Positions 33,944 to 41,881 of a DNA stretch of 64,000 nucleotides are shown here, piece by piece (the first letter of the stretch is position 1; each line of letters begins with the position of its first letter). Below the pieces are notes generated by a model. It was not told where the DNA came from. It did no database searches and was given only the letters and a program-made list of their open reading frames with translations. The stretch is from assembly GCF_003932855.1 (NCBI RefSeq), contig NZ_RQYZ01000015.1, positions 1 to 64,000 of the forward strand, written 5' to 3'. This stretch comes from Tessaracoccus sp. OH4464_COT-324 (GTDB taxonomy: Bacteria; Actinomycetota; Actinomycetes; Propionibacteriales; Propionibacteriaceae). The position numbers were made by a program, and so were the translations under genes.

Positions 33944-34729
33944 ATGGCCCAAATCGTCAGGATTCGTTCAGGTGTAGTAAGTGATCCGAATAGATGGTGC
34001 ACTGCGAATCAGGACTTATTCCTTTTGCGACTATCCATTCTCTTGGTCGTTGAGGGAATGGTTAGGCATGCTAGAAGGAAGAAAACCGCTGATGCCGTTG
34101 TGCATCCTTTTGGCGAATTGGTAGACAGATGTTTCGTGGAACAAAATGCCCGGGAAGGCTGCCGTGAAGCGGTGGCTGATGGAGTCGCCCAGCTGACCTC
34201 TGACGGTTTGTTGCCAGGTTCGGCTGTGATCGGAGCTGGCGTTAGATCGGAGAGCGGGCAGACATGTTGGCAGGCTTTCTGCGTTGGGGACTCTCGCACG
34301 TATCTGTTGTGTTATGGCGAGCTGGCTCAGATCAACGTTGACCGCTTTGCTAACCTTCAGCGTTCCGGCGGGCTGACCTCTCTGTGCATCCTAACCTGGA
34401 CTGTTAGCGTCGGGATTGCTCAACCGCCGCTTGATCAATGGAGGCTTCATAGGACTGAAGGCGACCGGAATCTATGTAGTTCTGATGGCTTGGCCGACGA
34501 AGTGTCAGATCAGTTGATAAGAGCGATTCTGCTCTGCGCTGATGATAGTCAACAGGATGCTGGAGGGCTGGTGAAGAATGCCAACCGTGCGGGCCTTAGT
34601 GGCAACATCGCCGCGGTGGTTGTTACCTGTCATAGTGTTGGGGTGGTCTCTCCTGTTCCTCGTGCTGTAATGTCTCATTACAGGGCCAGTGGCGCTCACC
34701 CCGACCCCGTGGAGGCTGGTGTTCCATGA
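33944..34729 (+). CDS. PP2C-type phosphatase-like protein, degenerate active site
   Basis: A 261-residue PP2C-fold protein from ATG 33944, with GGGAG 8 nt upstream. The family order can be followed: RSGVVSDPNRWCTANQD (for 'sDvGxvRxxNED'), LLVVEGMVRHA (for VVADGMGGHA), FCVGDSRTYLL (GDSRxY), NVDRF (for TxDHS), SSDGLADEVSD (SDGL) and LSGNIAAVVV (for GxxDNITxVVV). The metal-binding Asp of DGMGG is Glu, the Gly pair is Val-Arg, and the Asp of DNIT is Gly. It is probably inactive. It overlaps the FHA gene by ATGA. Translation from 33128 would add 272 unexplained residues. Confidence 0.65.
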   Translation: MAQIVRIRSGVVSDPNRWCTANQDLFLLRLSILLVVEGMVRHARRKKTADAVVHPFGELVDRCFVEQNAREGCREAVADGVAQLTSDGLLPGSAVIGAGVRSESGQTCWQAFCVGDSRTYLLCYGELAQINVDRFANLQRSGGLTSLCILTWTVSVGIAQPPLDQWRLHRTEGDRNLCSSDGLADEVSDQLIRAILLCADDSQQDAGGLVKNANRAGLSGNIAAVVVTCHSVGVVSPVPRAVMSHYRASGAHPDPVEAGVP

Positions 34730-35955
34730 GATCCGTCGTCCGATGCTGCTCGGGCTCTGACATTGCTATTGTGTGGCCTGGAGGGGCCGCCCTGATTGAT
34801 TCGATCATTGGCGCGGAAATCGCAGAAGATATTTGGGTAAGTTTGAGGCACGAGCCCACGCTAGATACCTTCCGGAGAGAGTTGATATCCCGCTGCTCTG
34901 GCCAGAACTTCGCACTGCCAGCCTTCGCCGTGGGGGTGCTGGAAGAAGATGGATGGCGGCTGGCTTGCAGCGGTCGCTTCGCGATCCAACGGAAGGACTC
35001 CTTCGGCGAGTCTGTGTTGAGTGGGCTGAAAACTCCCAGCTGGGTCGAGCACAGGGCCCCAGCCGGCACTGGAATCACTCTGGGCCGTTGCGGATACCGA
35101 GGATACCCGCTCCTCAATGGCCTCGTTCTTGCATCCGGGATCATGCTGGCTGAGCGGGACCTCCCTGGCGAAGCCGAGCGGTCTCAGGGAGATAGTTTTA
35201 GCCAATACAATCCGTACTGTTATGATCCTGAAGCCTCCGAATCCTATAATCCAGAGCAGAAATATGACCTTCGCGGTGAAACCGCTGTTATCACCTTGAG
35301 TGGCGAGGCGATTGAATATCCGGTGCGAGAGTTCTTGGCTGTGCCCGATAGCGTGCCTATGTCAGATCAGGGTGGTGTTGCTCCACTGGCTAGAGAAACT
35401 TTTCTTGACCCATACAGCCAAGGAGAAGACTCGGCAGAGGATGGTACTGTGCTGGACCCGGAACAGGCTGCCGTGCCAATGCAGATTAGCTCACAAGCGG
35501 GAGTCGAGACAGTGCAAGCGCGCAGCTGTGAGCGTGGTCATGCTAATCCTCCTCAGCGAAAAGTGTGCTTTGTATGTTCTGCTGAAGTGAGTGGGGAAGC
35601 TGAGCCTCTGCAACGCCCTCCCTTGGGTGAGATCAGCACTGAAGCGGGAGAGACCGTTGAGTTGCTCGGCCCAGTGATCATCGGCAGGAAGCCGGAACCT
35701 AGTGCGATTCGGACTCCGAAACAGCCGCAGCTGTTGGAGATACCCAACGAGTTCATCTCTGGAAGCCATCTGGCCATCACGATTGAAGGATGGAAGGTGC
35801 TGGCGCAAGATCTGGGCAGCACGAACGGTTCTCGACTTCGTCGGGGCAACAGCCAACCTGTGCGACTCTCGCAGGCTAAAATTCCCTTGATGGATGGCGA
35901 TTTGCTTCAACTTGGACCTAAGGTGATACTTCGTGTGAAAGGTATACCTTCATGA
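34726..35955 (+). CDS. FHA-domain protein with CxxC zinc-knuckle (Region B)
   Basis: A 409-residue protein. The N-terminal ~150 residues are an alpha/beta domain also seen in the Region C counterpart; residues ~155-260 are an acidic low-complexity linker; a zinc-knuckle (CERGHANPPQRKVCFVC) lies at residues ~267-283; and an FHA domain occupies residues ~310-405 (VIIGRKPEPSAIR, ISGSHLAI, LGSTNGSRL). FHA domains bind phosphothreonine, so it probably reads marks placed by the adjacent kinase. The conserved Arg (IGRKP), Ser-x-x-His and N-G are all present, so binding should be intact. ATGA overlaps join it to both PP2C-like and kinase genes. Confidence 0.9.
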   Translation: MRSVVRCCSGSDIAIVWPGGAALIDSIIGAEIAEDIWVSLRHEPTLDTFRRELISRCSGQNFALPAFAVGVLEEDGWRLACSGRFAIQRKDSFGESVLSGLKTPSWVEHRAPAGTGITLGRCGYRGYPLLNGLVLASGIMLAERDLPGEAERSQGDSFSQYNPYCYDPEASESYNPEQKYDLRGETAVITLSGEAIEYPVREFLAVPDSVPMSDQGGVAPLARETFLDPYSQGEDSAEDGTVLDPEQAAVPMQISSQAGVETVQARSCERGHANPPQRKVCFVCSAEVSGEAEPLQRPPLGEISTEAGETVELLGPVIIGRKPEPSAIRTPKQPQLLEIPNEFISGSHLAITIEGWKVLAQDLGSTNGSRLRRGNSQPVRLSQAKIPLMDGDLLQLGPKVILRVKGIPS

Positions 35956-37385
35956 GTGGCTGGTCCATGCAGGGAAAGCATCCCCCCAAGATCAAAGGCC
36001 ACAGTTATCGTCGGCTGCTTGGCAGCGGCGGTTTCGCTGATGTCTACGAGTATAAGAACGAGGCCTTGGACCAAGGTGTTGCTATAAAAGTTTATCGACG
36101 TAATCACCTCTCTTCTCTCGCCACTTTAAAACAAGAAGCCCAGTCCATGGCTAGACTCCGAGAGCACCCGAATATTGTAAAAGTCTATGATGCGGGAACG
36201 ACGGAGGATGGGCTGTTGTACCTAGCGATGGATTTGTGTAGAACCAAGCACTTGGGTCTCCGTATTGAAGAGCGGCCTCTGAGTGTCAAAGAAGCGCTGA
36301 GTATAACTATTCAACTGGCCGGTGCCGTCGCATCTGCCCATAGCCATGGAATTATGCATCGGGACATAAAACCAGCAAATGTCCTGTTCACCAGCCAAAC
36401 TGGGAGACCTGCACTCACAGACTTCGGCATAGCATTCGCCCCCGGGCATGGTGCGGTACTCAACGCATGGAGCCCATTATGGACTCCTCCAGAGAGATAT
36501 GGTAACTCGGGGACTGCGGTTGAACCCTCCTACGACGTCTTCTCCCTTGGTGCAACAATGTGGGCGATGCTTGTCGGGCGAAGCCCGTTGTCCATCCCCG
36601 GTCAAGACTCGGACTCTGAAGTGGAGCAGAGAGCGAAAAGCTATATTCCGAGACCTACCGGAATTTCCGGGGTGCCTGAGTCTCTAGAGATTGTATTGCA
36701 GTCCGCTTTAGCTCCGAAACCGGACGAGCGCTACCCATGCATCACCGACTTTGCCTACGCTCTGGTGAATATTCAGTTGGAGTTGGGCCATCCTGCGACC
36801 GAGTTGATAGTGTTCTCGGCCCCGAGTACGAACTGGACAACGCATGATGAAACTGGGAGGATTCAGCACGACGGCACCCGCGTCTTCCGCGGCAAGCCGA
36901 CCGAACCCTCCGAGATGCCGGAGCCTGAAGCTATTGTGGCGCCGGAGTTGGTTCCCCCATCAGAACGGGCCAAGCCGAAGGGTGGGCTTATAGCGTCGCT
37001 GGTAGCGGCGATCGTGCTGCTTCTGGGCGCCACGGTGATCGTGTCATCGTTGGGGGCCAGTACCGAACCAAACGCGCAGCGGACGCCCTTCGCCCGACCA
37101 AGCCCGGTGGATCCGGGGAGAAATAGGGTGCCACCCGTTGAGGACCTACGAGGAACCCTCCAGGGGGACAAAGTCTTGTTCAAGTGGAAAAACGCGGTGC
37201 CGGAGGAGGGAGACTCGTTCATTGTTCAGGAAATGAGCACCGCCGAGGAAATGCCGCAGCTGAGAGTGGTGGATCCGGAAATACTGGTCGACAAACAGCC
37301 CGGCCAGACCTGCGTGCAGGTGGTGCAGACCAGAGGGAACGGGCGGGCCTCGGCACCGGCGCGCGCGTGCGTACCGAGCGGATGA
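35952..37385 (+). CDS. Membrane Ser/Thr protein kinase (Region B)
   Basis: A 477-residue Hanks-type kinase. Glycine loop LGSGGFADVYEYK (residue ~23), catalytic Lys in VAIKVYRR (~45), HRDIKPANVL (~136), DFGIAFAPG (~157) and the APE-like TPPERYGN are all intact, so it should be active. A single membrane helix lies at residues ~343-366 (LIASLVAAIVLLLGATVIV), followed by a short FnIII-like outer domain (KVLFKWKNAVPEEGDSF) of ~75 residues without PASTA repeats. In PFNA clusters of bifidobacteria the kinase is Pkb2. The last ~200 nt return to the high GC of the flanking chromosome. Convergent with the next gene, 10 nt apart. Confidence 0.93.
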   Translation: MSGWSMQGKHPPKIKGHSYRRLLGSGGFADVYEYKNEALDQGVAIKVYRRNHLSSLATLKQEAQSMARLREHPNIVKVYDAGTTEDGLLYLAMDLCRTKHLGLRIEERPLSVKEALSITIQLAGAVASAHSHGIMHRDIKPANVLFTSQTGRPALTDFGIAFAPGHGAVLNAWSPLWTPPERYGNSGTAVEPSYDVFSLGATMWAMLVGRSPLSIPGQDSDSEVEQRAKSYIPRPTGISGVPESLEIVLQSALAPKPDERYPCITDFAYALVNIQLELGHPATELIVFSAPSTNWTTHDETGRIQHDGTRVFRGKPTEPSEMPEPEAIVAPELVPPSERAKPKGGLIASLVAAIVLLLGATVIVSSLGASTEPNAQRTPFARPSPVDPGRNRVPPVEDLRGTLQGDKVLFKWKNAVPEEGDSFIVQEMSTAEEMPQLRVVDPEILVDKQPGQTCVQVVQTRGNGRASAPARACVPSG

Positions 37386-37395
37386 GGGTCCGTCG

Positions 37396-38739
37396 TCACC
37401 GCAGGGGCGTGTTCTCCGGGTTGCTGCGGGCATCGTCGGTGGCGGCCTGGAGCGTGTCCAGCAGTTCGACGGCGGAACTTTGGCCGCGCAGGAAGCTGGC
37501 CGTCGCCTGGGAGAATACGCTGCCCAGGCCGTAATAGTCGATGAATCTCCAGTGGATGCGGTGCGCGCCCGTGGCGGACAGCAGCCCGATCTGCGCCGAC
37601 AGCTCGGGGGACAGCTCCTGGGGCAGCGTGCCTCGCACGGCCGGCACCAGGTGATTCGTGAGCGCGAACTCGCGGGCCACCGTCGGGCTGAACACCACAC
37701 GAAGAAACTCCAGCCCGCAGGCCTGCCGGGTCGAATCCGCAGGGATCGCGAACGGCTCCGCAAACCCGACACGGGCCGCCAGGGGCAGATCGGCGGCTGG
37801 GGACAGCCCCGGCGGGGCCAGCACCGCGGGCAGGAACGTCGCCGCCCGCACCGCTTTGGTTTCGCGCAGGGCGCTCGCCGGCCCCGGCAGGAACAGGGGG
37901 CCACCGTCGGCCGCCCACAGCGCGGCCGCCCCAGCCACCTCGCGCAACTGCTGGGTGCCCAGCAACTGCGCGAAAGCCTCCAACACCGCCAGCAGTGCCG
38001 GATGCCGCCAGGCGTCCGGCGCCAGCCCCTCCAGCCCGGCAAGCAGGCTGACGCCCGCCTCCTTCACCGCCACTGTCAGGAACAGCTCAAGGTAGTTCAC
38101 CGCCAGTGCGGGCTCCCAGGCGAACAGGTAGCGTTCGCCCGGCGCCATCGCCAATAGCTCGTCGAACGAGCGCGGCCGGCCGAGCTTGAGCCGTGCGGCC
38201 GTCGACTTGGAATACCACAGGCCGTGCACGTCCAGGGCGAAGTGCAGCGCCAGCTGGGTGCCGCCGAACGATCCGGCTTCCGCTACCCCCGTGTACAGGC
38301 CGGCCCCGACGGTGCCGTCGCCCGCCAGCGCGGGTGCGGTCAGCAGCGGCGCCAGATCGACCAGGCGGGTGCGTTCCCGGGCGAGCAGCAGCGGGCGCGG
38401 GCCGGCGTCGTGCAGCACATCGGGTGGGGTGACGCCGAGTTCCTGCGCCGGGTTGGAGCTCAGGCGGAAGGCGGCGCTTGCGCCCTTGTTGCGCTCGGCG
38501 AACAGCCGCTCGGCGGCCTCGAACGTGTTCGACACGTAGGGGCCCTGGTAGCCCAGCACATCCACCTTGCACGGCACGGGCATCTGGAACGGGCCGGCCG
38601 TTCCTGACGGGGACGCGGCCGACGTCGCGGGGGAGGCCTGAGCGGAGGACGAAATCTGTGTGGGGCTGGGGCCCGATCCCGTCGGGGCGCAGCCCGCCAC
38701 CGCAGCCGCAGCCAACAGCAGTGAACGCCTGGTCAACAT
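37396..38739 (-). CDS. Extracellular solute-binding lipoprotein
   Basis: About 447 residues from ATG 38739. The N-terminus MLTRRSLLLAAAAVAGCAPT is a lipoprotein signal with lipobox VAGC, and a Ser/Pro/Ala-rich tether follows. The body has the alternating pattern of bacterial solute-binding proteins of the carbohydrate type (PPDVLHDAG, ALDVHGLWYSKSTAARL, FSPTVAREFALTNHLVPAV). ATG 38739 is preferred to GTG 38748 because TAATGT sits 7 nt before it, giving a leaderless start. No ABC permease or ATPase genes are nearby, so its transporter is elsewhere or it has another role. Confidence 0.8.
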   Translation of the reverse strand: MLTRRSLLLAAAAVAGCAPTGSGPSPTQISSSAQASPATSAASPSGTAGPFQMPVPCKVDVLGYQGPYVSNTFEAAERLFAERNKGASAAFRLSSNPAQELGVTPPDVLHDAGPRPLLLARERTRLVDLAPLLTAPALAGDGTVGAGLYTGVAEAGSFGGTQLALHFALDVHGLWYSKSTAARLKLGRPRSFDELLAMAPGERYLFAWEPALAVNYLELFLTVAVKEAGVSLLAGLEGLAPDAWRHPALLAVLEAFAQLLGTQQLREVAGAAALWAADGGPLFLPGPASALRETKAVRAATFLPAVLAPPGLSPAADLPLAARVGFAEPFAIPADSTRQACGLEFLRVVFSPTVAREFALTNHLVPAVRGTLPQELSPELSAQIGLLSATGAHRIHWRFIDYYGLGSVFSQATASFLRGQSSAVELLDTLQAATDDARSNPENTPLR

Positions 38740-38860
38740 GGCAGGCACATTACCGCTCGTCGGGGTCGCGGCAGGACCCGACCGCCCGGTGCGGAGGCCA
38801 GGCTGGAGCGCGGAACGTCGGAACGGGGCAAACGCCCCCAGCGCCCTGGCCGGGTACGGG

Positions 38861-40129
38861 TCAGCGACCGGTGCCGGCGTAAACGGTGGCGTCGGTTTCC
38901 GCGTCCAGCCCGAAAGCGGTGTGCGCGGCTTGCACGGCGCGATCCACCTCGTCAGCGGCCACGATCACCGAAATCCGGATCTCGGACGTGGAGATCATTT
39001 GCAGGTTCACCTCAGCCTCGGCCAACGCGTTGAAGAATGTTGCGGTGACGCCTGGGTGGGAGCGCATGCCGACGCCCACCACCGAAACCTTGCCGATCTG
39101 GTCGTCGTAGCGGATGCCTGTGAAACCCACCTTCCGCTGGATGCGCTCGATCGCGTCGATCGCCTTGCGGCCTTCTGCGGAGGGCAGGGTGAAGGAAATG
39201 TCGGTGCGTTCGACGCTTAGGTCTGAGATGTTCTGCACCACCATGTCGATGTTGATGTCCGCATCCGCGACGGCCTGGAAAATGGCGGCCGCGTGCCCCA
39301 CCCGGTCGGGTACCCCAACGATGGTGATCTTCGCCTCGCCCCGGTCGTGGGCGACGCCGGTGATGATTGCTTCTTCCATGGTTCCCTCCAGTTCTTCCTG
39401 GGGGACGACCCAGGTGCCAGGCTTGTCGGTGAAGGATGAGCGGACGTGCACGCGCACGTTCTCGCGTCGCGCATACTCGACGCAGCGCAGGTGCAGGATT
39501 TTGGCGCCGGCGGCGGCCATCTCCATCATGTCCTCGTATCCGATGCGCTCGATGTGGCGGGCGCTCTTCACGATGCGCGGGTCGGCGGTGTAGACGCCGT
39601 CCACGTCGGAGTAGATCTCGCAGCACTCGGCCCCCAGCGACGCGGCCAACGCCACCGCCGTCGTGTCCGACGCGCCGCGCCCCAGCGTCGTGACGTCCTT
39701 CGTGGTTTGCGCAACACCCTGGAAGCCGGCGACGATGGCCACCTTGCCCTCCTCCAGGGACTTAACGATGCGTCCGGGGGTGATGTCGATGATGCGAGCG
39801 TTGCCGTGCACCGGGGTGGTCAGCACTCCCGCCTGCGAACCCGTGTAGCTCACGGCATCCACGCCGATGTCCCACAGCGCCATCGCCAGCAGCGCAGCGG
39901 ACTGCCGCTCGCCGGTGGTGATGAGCATGTCGAGTTCACGCGAGCGAGGGTTGGGGGAAACTTTCAACGCGAGGTCCATCAATTCGTCAGTGGTGTCGCC
40001 CATTGCGGAGATGACGATGACGATCTCGTAGCCGTCCGCCCGGGTGCGGGCGATGCGGCGGGCGACGCGCTTGATCGATTCGGCGTCGGCAACCGAGCTG
40101 CCACCGAACTTCTGGACGATGCGACCCAT
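38861..40129 (-). CDS. lysC: Aspartate kinase
   Basis: A 422-residue aspartokinase, catalysing ATP-dependent phosphorylation of aspartate, the first step toward Lys, Thr, Met and diaminopimelate. The kinase domain starts with VQKFGGSSVADAESIK and includes TTGERQSAALLAMAL and GFQGVAQTTKDVTTLGRG. Two ACT domains occupy the C-terminal ~160 residues (MISTSEIRISVIVAADEVD), where feedback inhibitors bind. AAGGAG precedes the ATG, with TAGGCT at 40156-40161 as likely -10. An internal ATG at 39379 preceded by GGAGGG would give a separate regulatory beta subunit, as known in corynebacteria and bacilli. The usual downstream asd gene is absent here. Confidence 0.97.
   Translation of the reverse strand: MGRIVQKFGGSSVADAESIKRVARRIARTRADGYEIVIVISAMGDTTDELMDLALKVSPNPRSRELDMLITTGERQSAALLAMALWDIGVDAVSYTGSQAGVLTTPVHGNARIIDITPGRIVKSLEEGKVAIVAGFQGVAQTTKDVTTLGRGASDTTAVALAASLGAECCEIYSDVDGVYTADPRIVKSARHIERIGYEDMMEMAAAGAKILHLRCVEYARRENVRVHVRSSFTDKPGTWVVPQEELEGTMEEAIITGVAHDRGEAKITIVGVPDRVGHAAAIFQAVADADINIDMVVQNISDLSVERTDISFTLPSAEGRKAIDAIERIQRKVGFTGIRYDDQIGKVSVVGVGMRSHPGVTATFFNALAEAEVNLQMISTSEIRISVIVAADEVDRAVQAAHTAFGLDAETDATVYAGTGR
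39379..39389 (-). promoter_or_regulatory. Internal ribosome binding site and start for aspartokinase beta subunit
   Basis: On the minus strand GGAGGG (39384-39389) precedes the in-frame ATG whose first base is 39379. The product would be MEEAIITGVAHDRGEAK onward, about 172 residues with both ACT domains. Confidence 0.6.
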
Positions 40130-40223
40130 TCAGGACTCCTTCCCTTACCGGCTCAAGCCTAACCGGGGGCGGCGGCAACACCGTCAACGTTCCACGGTGG
40201 GAACGCCTCGGCTGCGTGAGGGG

Positions 40224-40229
40224 TAGCCT
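40224..40229 (+). promoter_or_regulatory. -10 element of leaderless oxidoreductase gene
   Basis: TAGCCT lies exactly 6 nt (TGGGGC) before the ATG; no ribosome binding site is present. Confidence 0.5.
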
Positions 40230-40235
40230 TGGGGC

Positions 40236-41228
40236 ATGGACAAGATTCGCTGGGGAATCATCGGAACGGGCGGTATTGCGCGCGCAGTCGCGGGTGACCT
40301 GGCGCAGGTGCCGGGCGCGGAGCTGTACGCCGTCGGCTCGCGCGCGGCGGAGACTGCCAGAAGCTATGCGGCGGCCCACGACGTGCCGCGCGCCTACGGC
40401 TCGTACCGGGAGCTGCTCGACGATGACCTGGTGGATGTGGTCTACGTCGCCACCCCGCACCCGCAGCACCGCGACGTGGCGCTCGCGGCCATCGAGCGCG
40501 GCAAGGCGGTGCTCGTCGAGAAGGCGTTCGCCGCCACCTACGCGGGCGCGCAGCAGGTGGTGGCCGCCGCCCGGGAGCGGGGCACCTTCCTGATGGAGGG
40601 CATGTGGACGCGTTTCCTGCCCGCCATCCGCGCGGCCAAGGAGGTGGCGGCCTGGGGCCGAGTGGGGGATCTCGTCGGGGTGCAGGGCGACCTCATCGCC
40701 AACCGCGCATTCGATCCCGTCAACCGGCTGTTTAACCCCGAGCTCGGCGGCGGATCGCTGCTCGACCTGGGCGTCTACCCCGTCTCGCTAGCGCAGCACT
40801 TCCTCGGGGAAGTGAAGGAGATCAGTTGCTTCGCGCGCCTCTACCCCAACGGCGTGGACGCGTCGGCGGCGGTCAACCTGCGCCACGTCGGGGATGCGCT
40901 GAGCTCGCTCACGGTGGCGTTCGACGGGCACGGCCCGGGCCGGTTCATCGTGTCCGGTACGCGCGGCTGGATCGAGGTGGAGCCGCGCTTCCACCATCCC
41001 ACGACAATCACCATCAACCGCTCCGGGCAGCTGCCGCGCATCATCGAGACCCGGCTGACCGGCAAGGGCTACGCGCACGAGTTCGCGGAGGTGACCGAGC
41101 TGGTGCGGCAGGGCGCTACGGAGTCGGAGACGATGCCGCTGGCCGACACGCTCGAAGTGATGCGGGTGCTCGACGAGTGCGTGCGCCAGGCGGGCATCAC
41201 CTATCGCGACGCCGAGCTGGCTCTTTGA
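40236..41228 (+). CDS. Gfo/Idh/MocA family NAD(P)-dependent oxidoreductase
   Basis: A 330-residue protein. The N-terminal Rossmann motif is WGIIGTGGIARAVAGDL (GxGxxA); the conserved EKP element is EKAFA near residue 97, and the C-terminal substrate domain contains LGGGSLLDLGVYPVSLAQHF. The family oxidises or reduces sugars, inositols or related compounds; members of this form include dihydrodiol or glucose-fructose-type dehydrogenases. The exact substrate cannot be read. The Pro of EKP is Ala here. Start ATG 40236 has TAGCCT 6 nt before it and no Shine-Dalgarno, so leaderless. Divergent from lysC. Confidence 0.93.
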   Translation: MDKIRWGIIGTGGIARAVAGDLAQVPGAELYAVGSRAAETARSYAAAHDVPRAYGSYRELLDDDLVDVVYVATPHPQHRDVALAAIERGKAVLVEKAFAATYAGAQQVVAAARERGTFLMEGMWTRFLPAIRAAKEVAAWGRVGDLVGVQGDLIANRAFDPVNRLFNPELGGGSLLDLGVYPVSLAQHFLGEVKEISCFARLYPNGVDASAAVNLRHVGDALSSLTVAFDGHGPGRFIVSGTRGWIEVEPRFHHPTTITINRSGQLPRIIETRLTGKGYAHEFAEVTELVRQGATESETMPLADTLEVMRVLDECVRQAGITYRDAELAL

Positions 41229-41385
41229 CGGTGGCTCGGCTAGGCTGGCTGGCGGCGTGTCCAACGCCCAGCGAGCCGGTGGCCCAGTCCCGCCGACGAT
41301 CATCGCGAAGGGGAGCGAATCCTCGGACATCCGTTTGTTGCCCTCCGGCTGCGACGACTGGGGTCGGCCGAGCTGAGAGGTTGAG

Positions 41386-41859
41386 ATGACTTCCGAACGC
41401 GATTTCAAGGATCTGGTGCGCGCCCGCATGGCGATGACGGGCGAGAACTACACGACGGCGCGGGCCAAGCTGCTCGCCGAACTCGACGAGGCCAAACGGT
41501 TCCGGGAGAAGATGCTGCGCACCTTCCTCCCCGACGGGCGGCTGCTGTCCGTCCCTACGCGGCGCCGTGCCCGCGTCGTGGTGCTGCTGGAGCTGCTGCA
41601 CCTGTTCGAGCCGGACCGGCAGTATTCGGAACTGGAGGTTAACGACCTGCTGCGCCCGATGCACCCCGACGTGGCGCTGCTCAGGCGCGAACTCGTCGAC
41701 TACGGCTTCGTGACGCGCACCGCCGGCGTCTACCGCCTGGCCGACGAGTGCCCGCAGCCGGGACCTATCGTCGCGGGCGAGTTTCCCGCCGACGCAGCCC
41801 AGCGGTTCGCTGCGGCCAGGGAGGCGCAACCCGCCCATCTCACGTCCAGCGACGACTGA
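41386..41859 (+). CDS. DUF2087 domain protein
   Basis: A 157-residue protein. Residues ~1-35 form a helical N-terminal segment (FKDLVRARMAMTGENYTTAR) like the one found in several DUF2087 or DUF4287 relatives; residues ~43-120 carry the DUF2087 pattern: LRTFLPDGRLLSVPTRRRAR, FEPDRQYSELEVNDLLRPMH, DVALLRRELVDYGFVTRTAG. The winged-helix look suggests DNA binding, and such domains often follow ArsR-like regulators, but a role is not established. GAGAGG precedes the ATG. Convergent with the GH76 gene, 22 nt apart, with no strong terminator. Confidence 0.88.
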   Translation: MTSERDFKDLVRARMAMTGENYTTARAKLLAELDEAKRFREKMLRTFLPDGRLLSVPTRRRARVVVLLELLHLFEPDRQYSELEVNDLLRPMHPDVALLRRELVDYGFVTRTAGVYRLADECPQPGPIVAGEFPADAAQRFAAAREAQPAHLTSSDD

Positions 41860-41881
41860 TCTTCCCCAGCTTGGGCTTCGC

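Noticed and set aside
21945-37385. Region B as a mobile element or prophage
   Set aside because: No integrase, transposase, terminal repeats or phage genes; only compositional difference.
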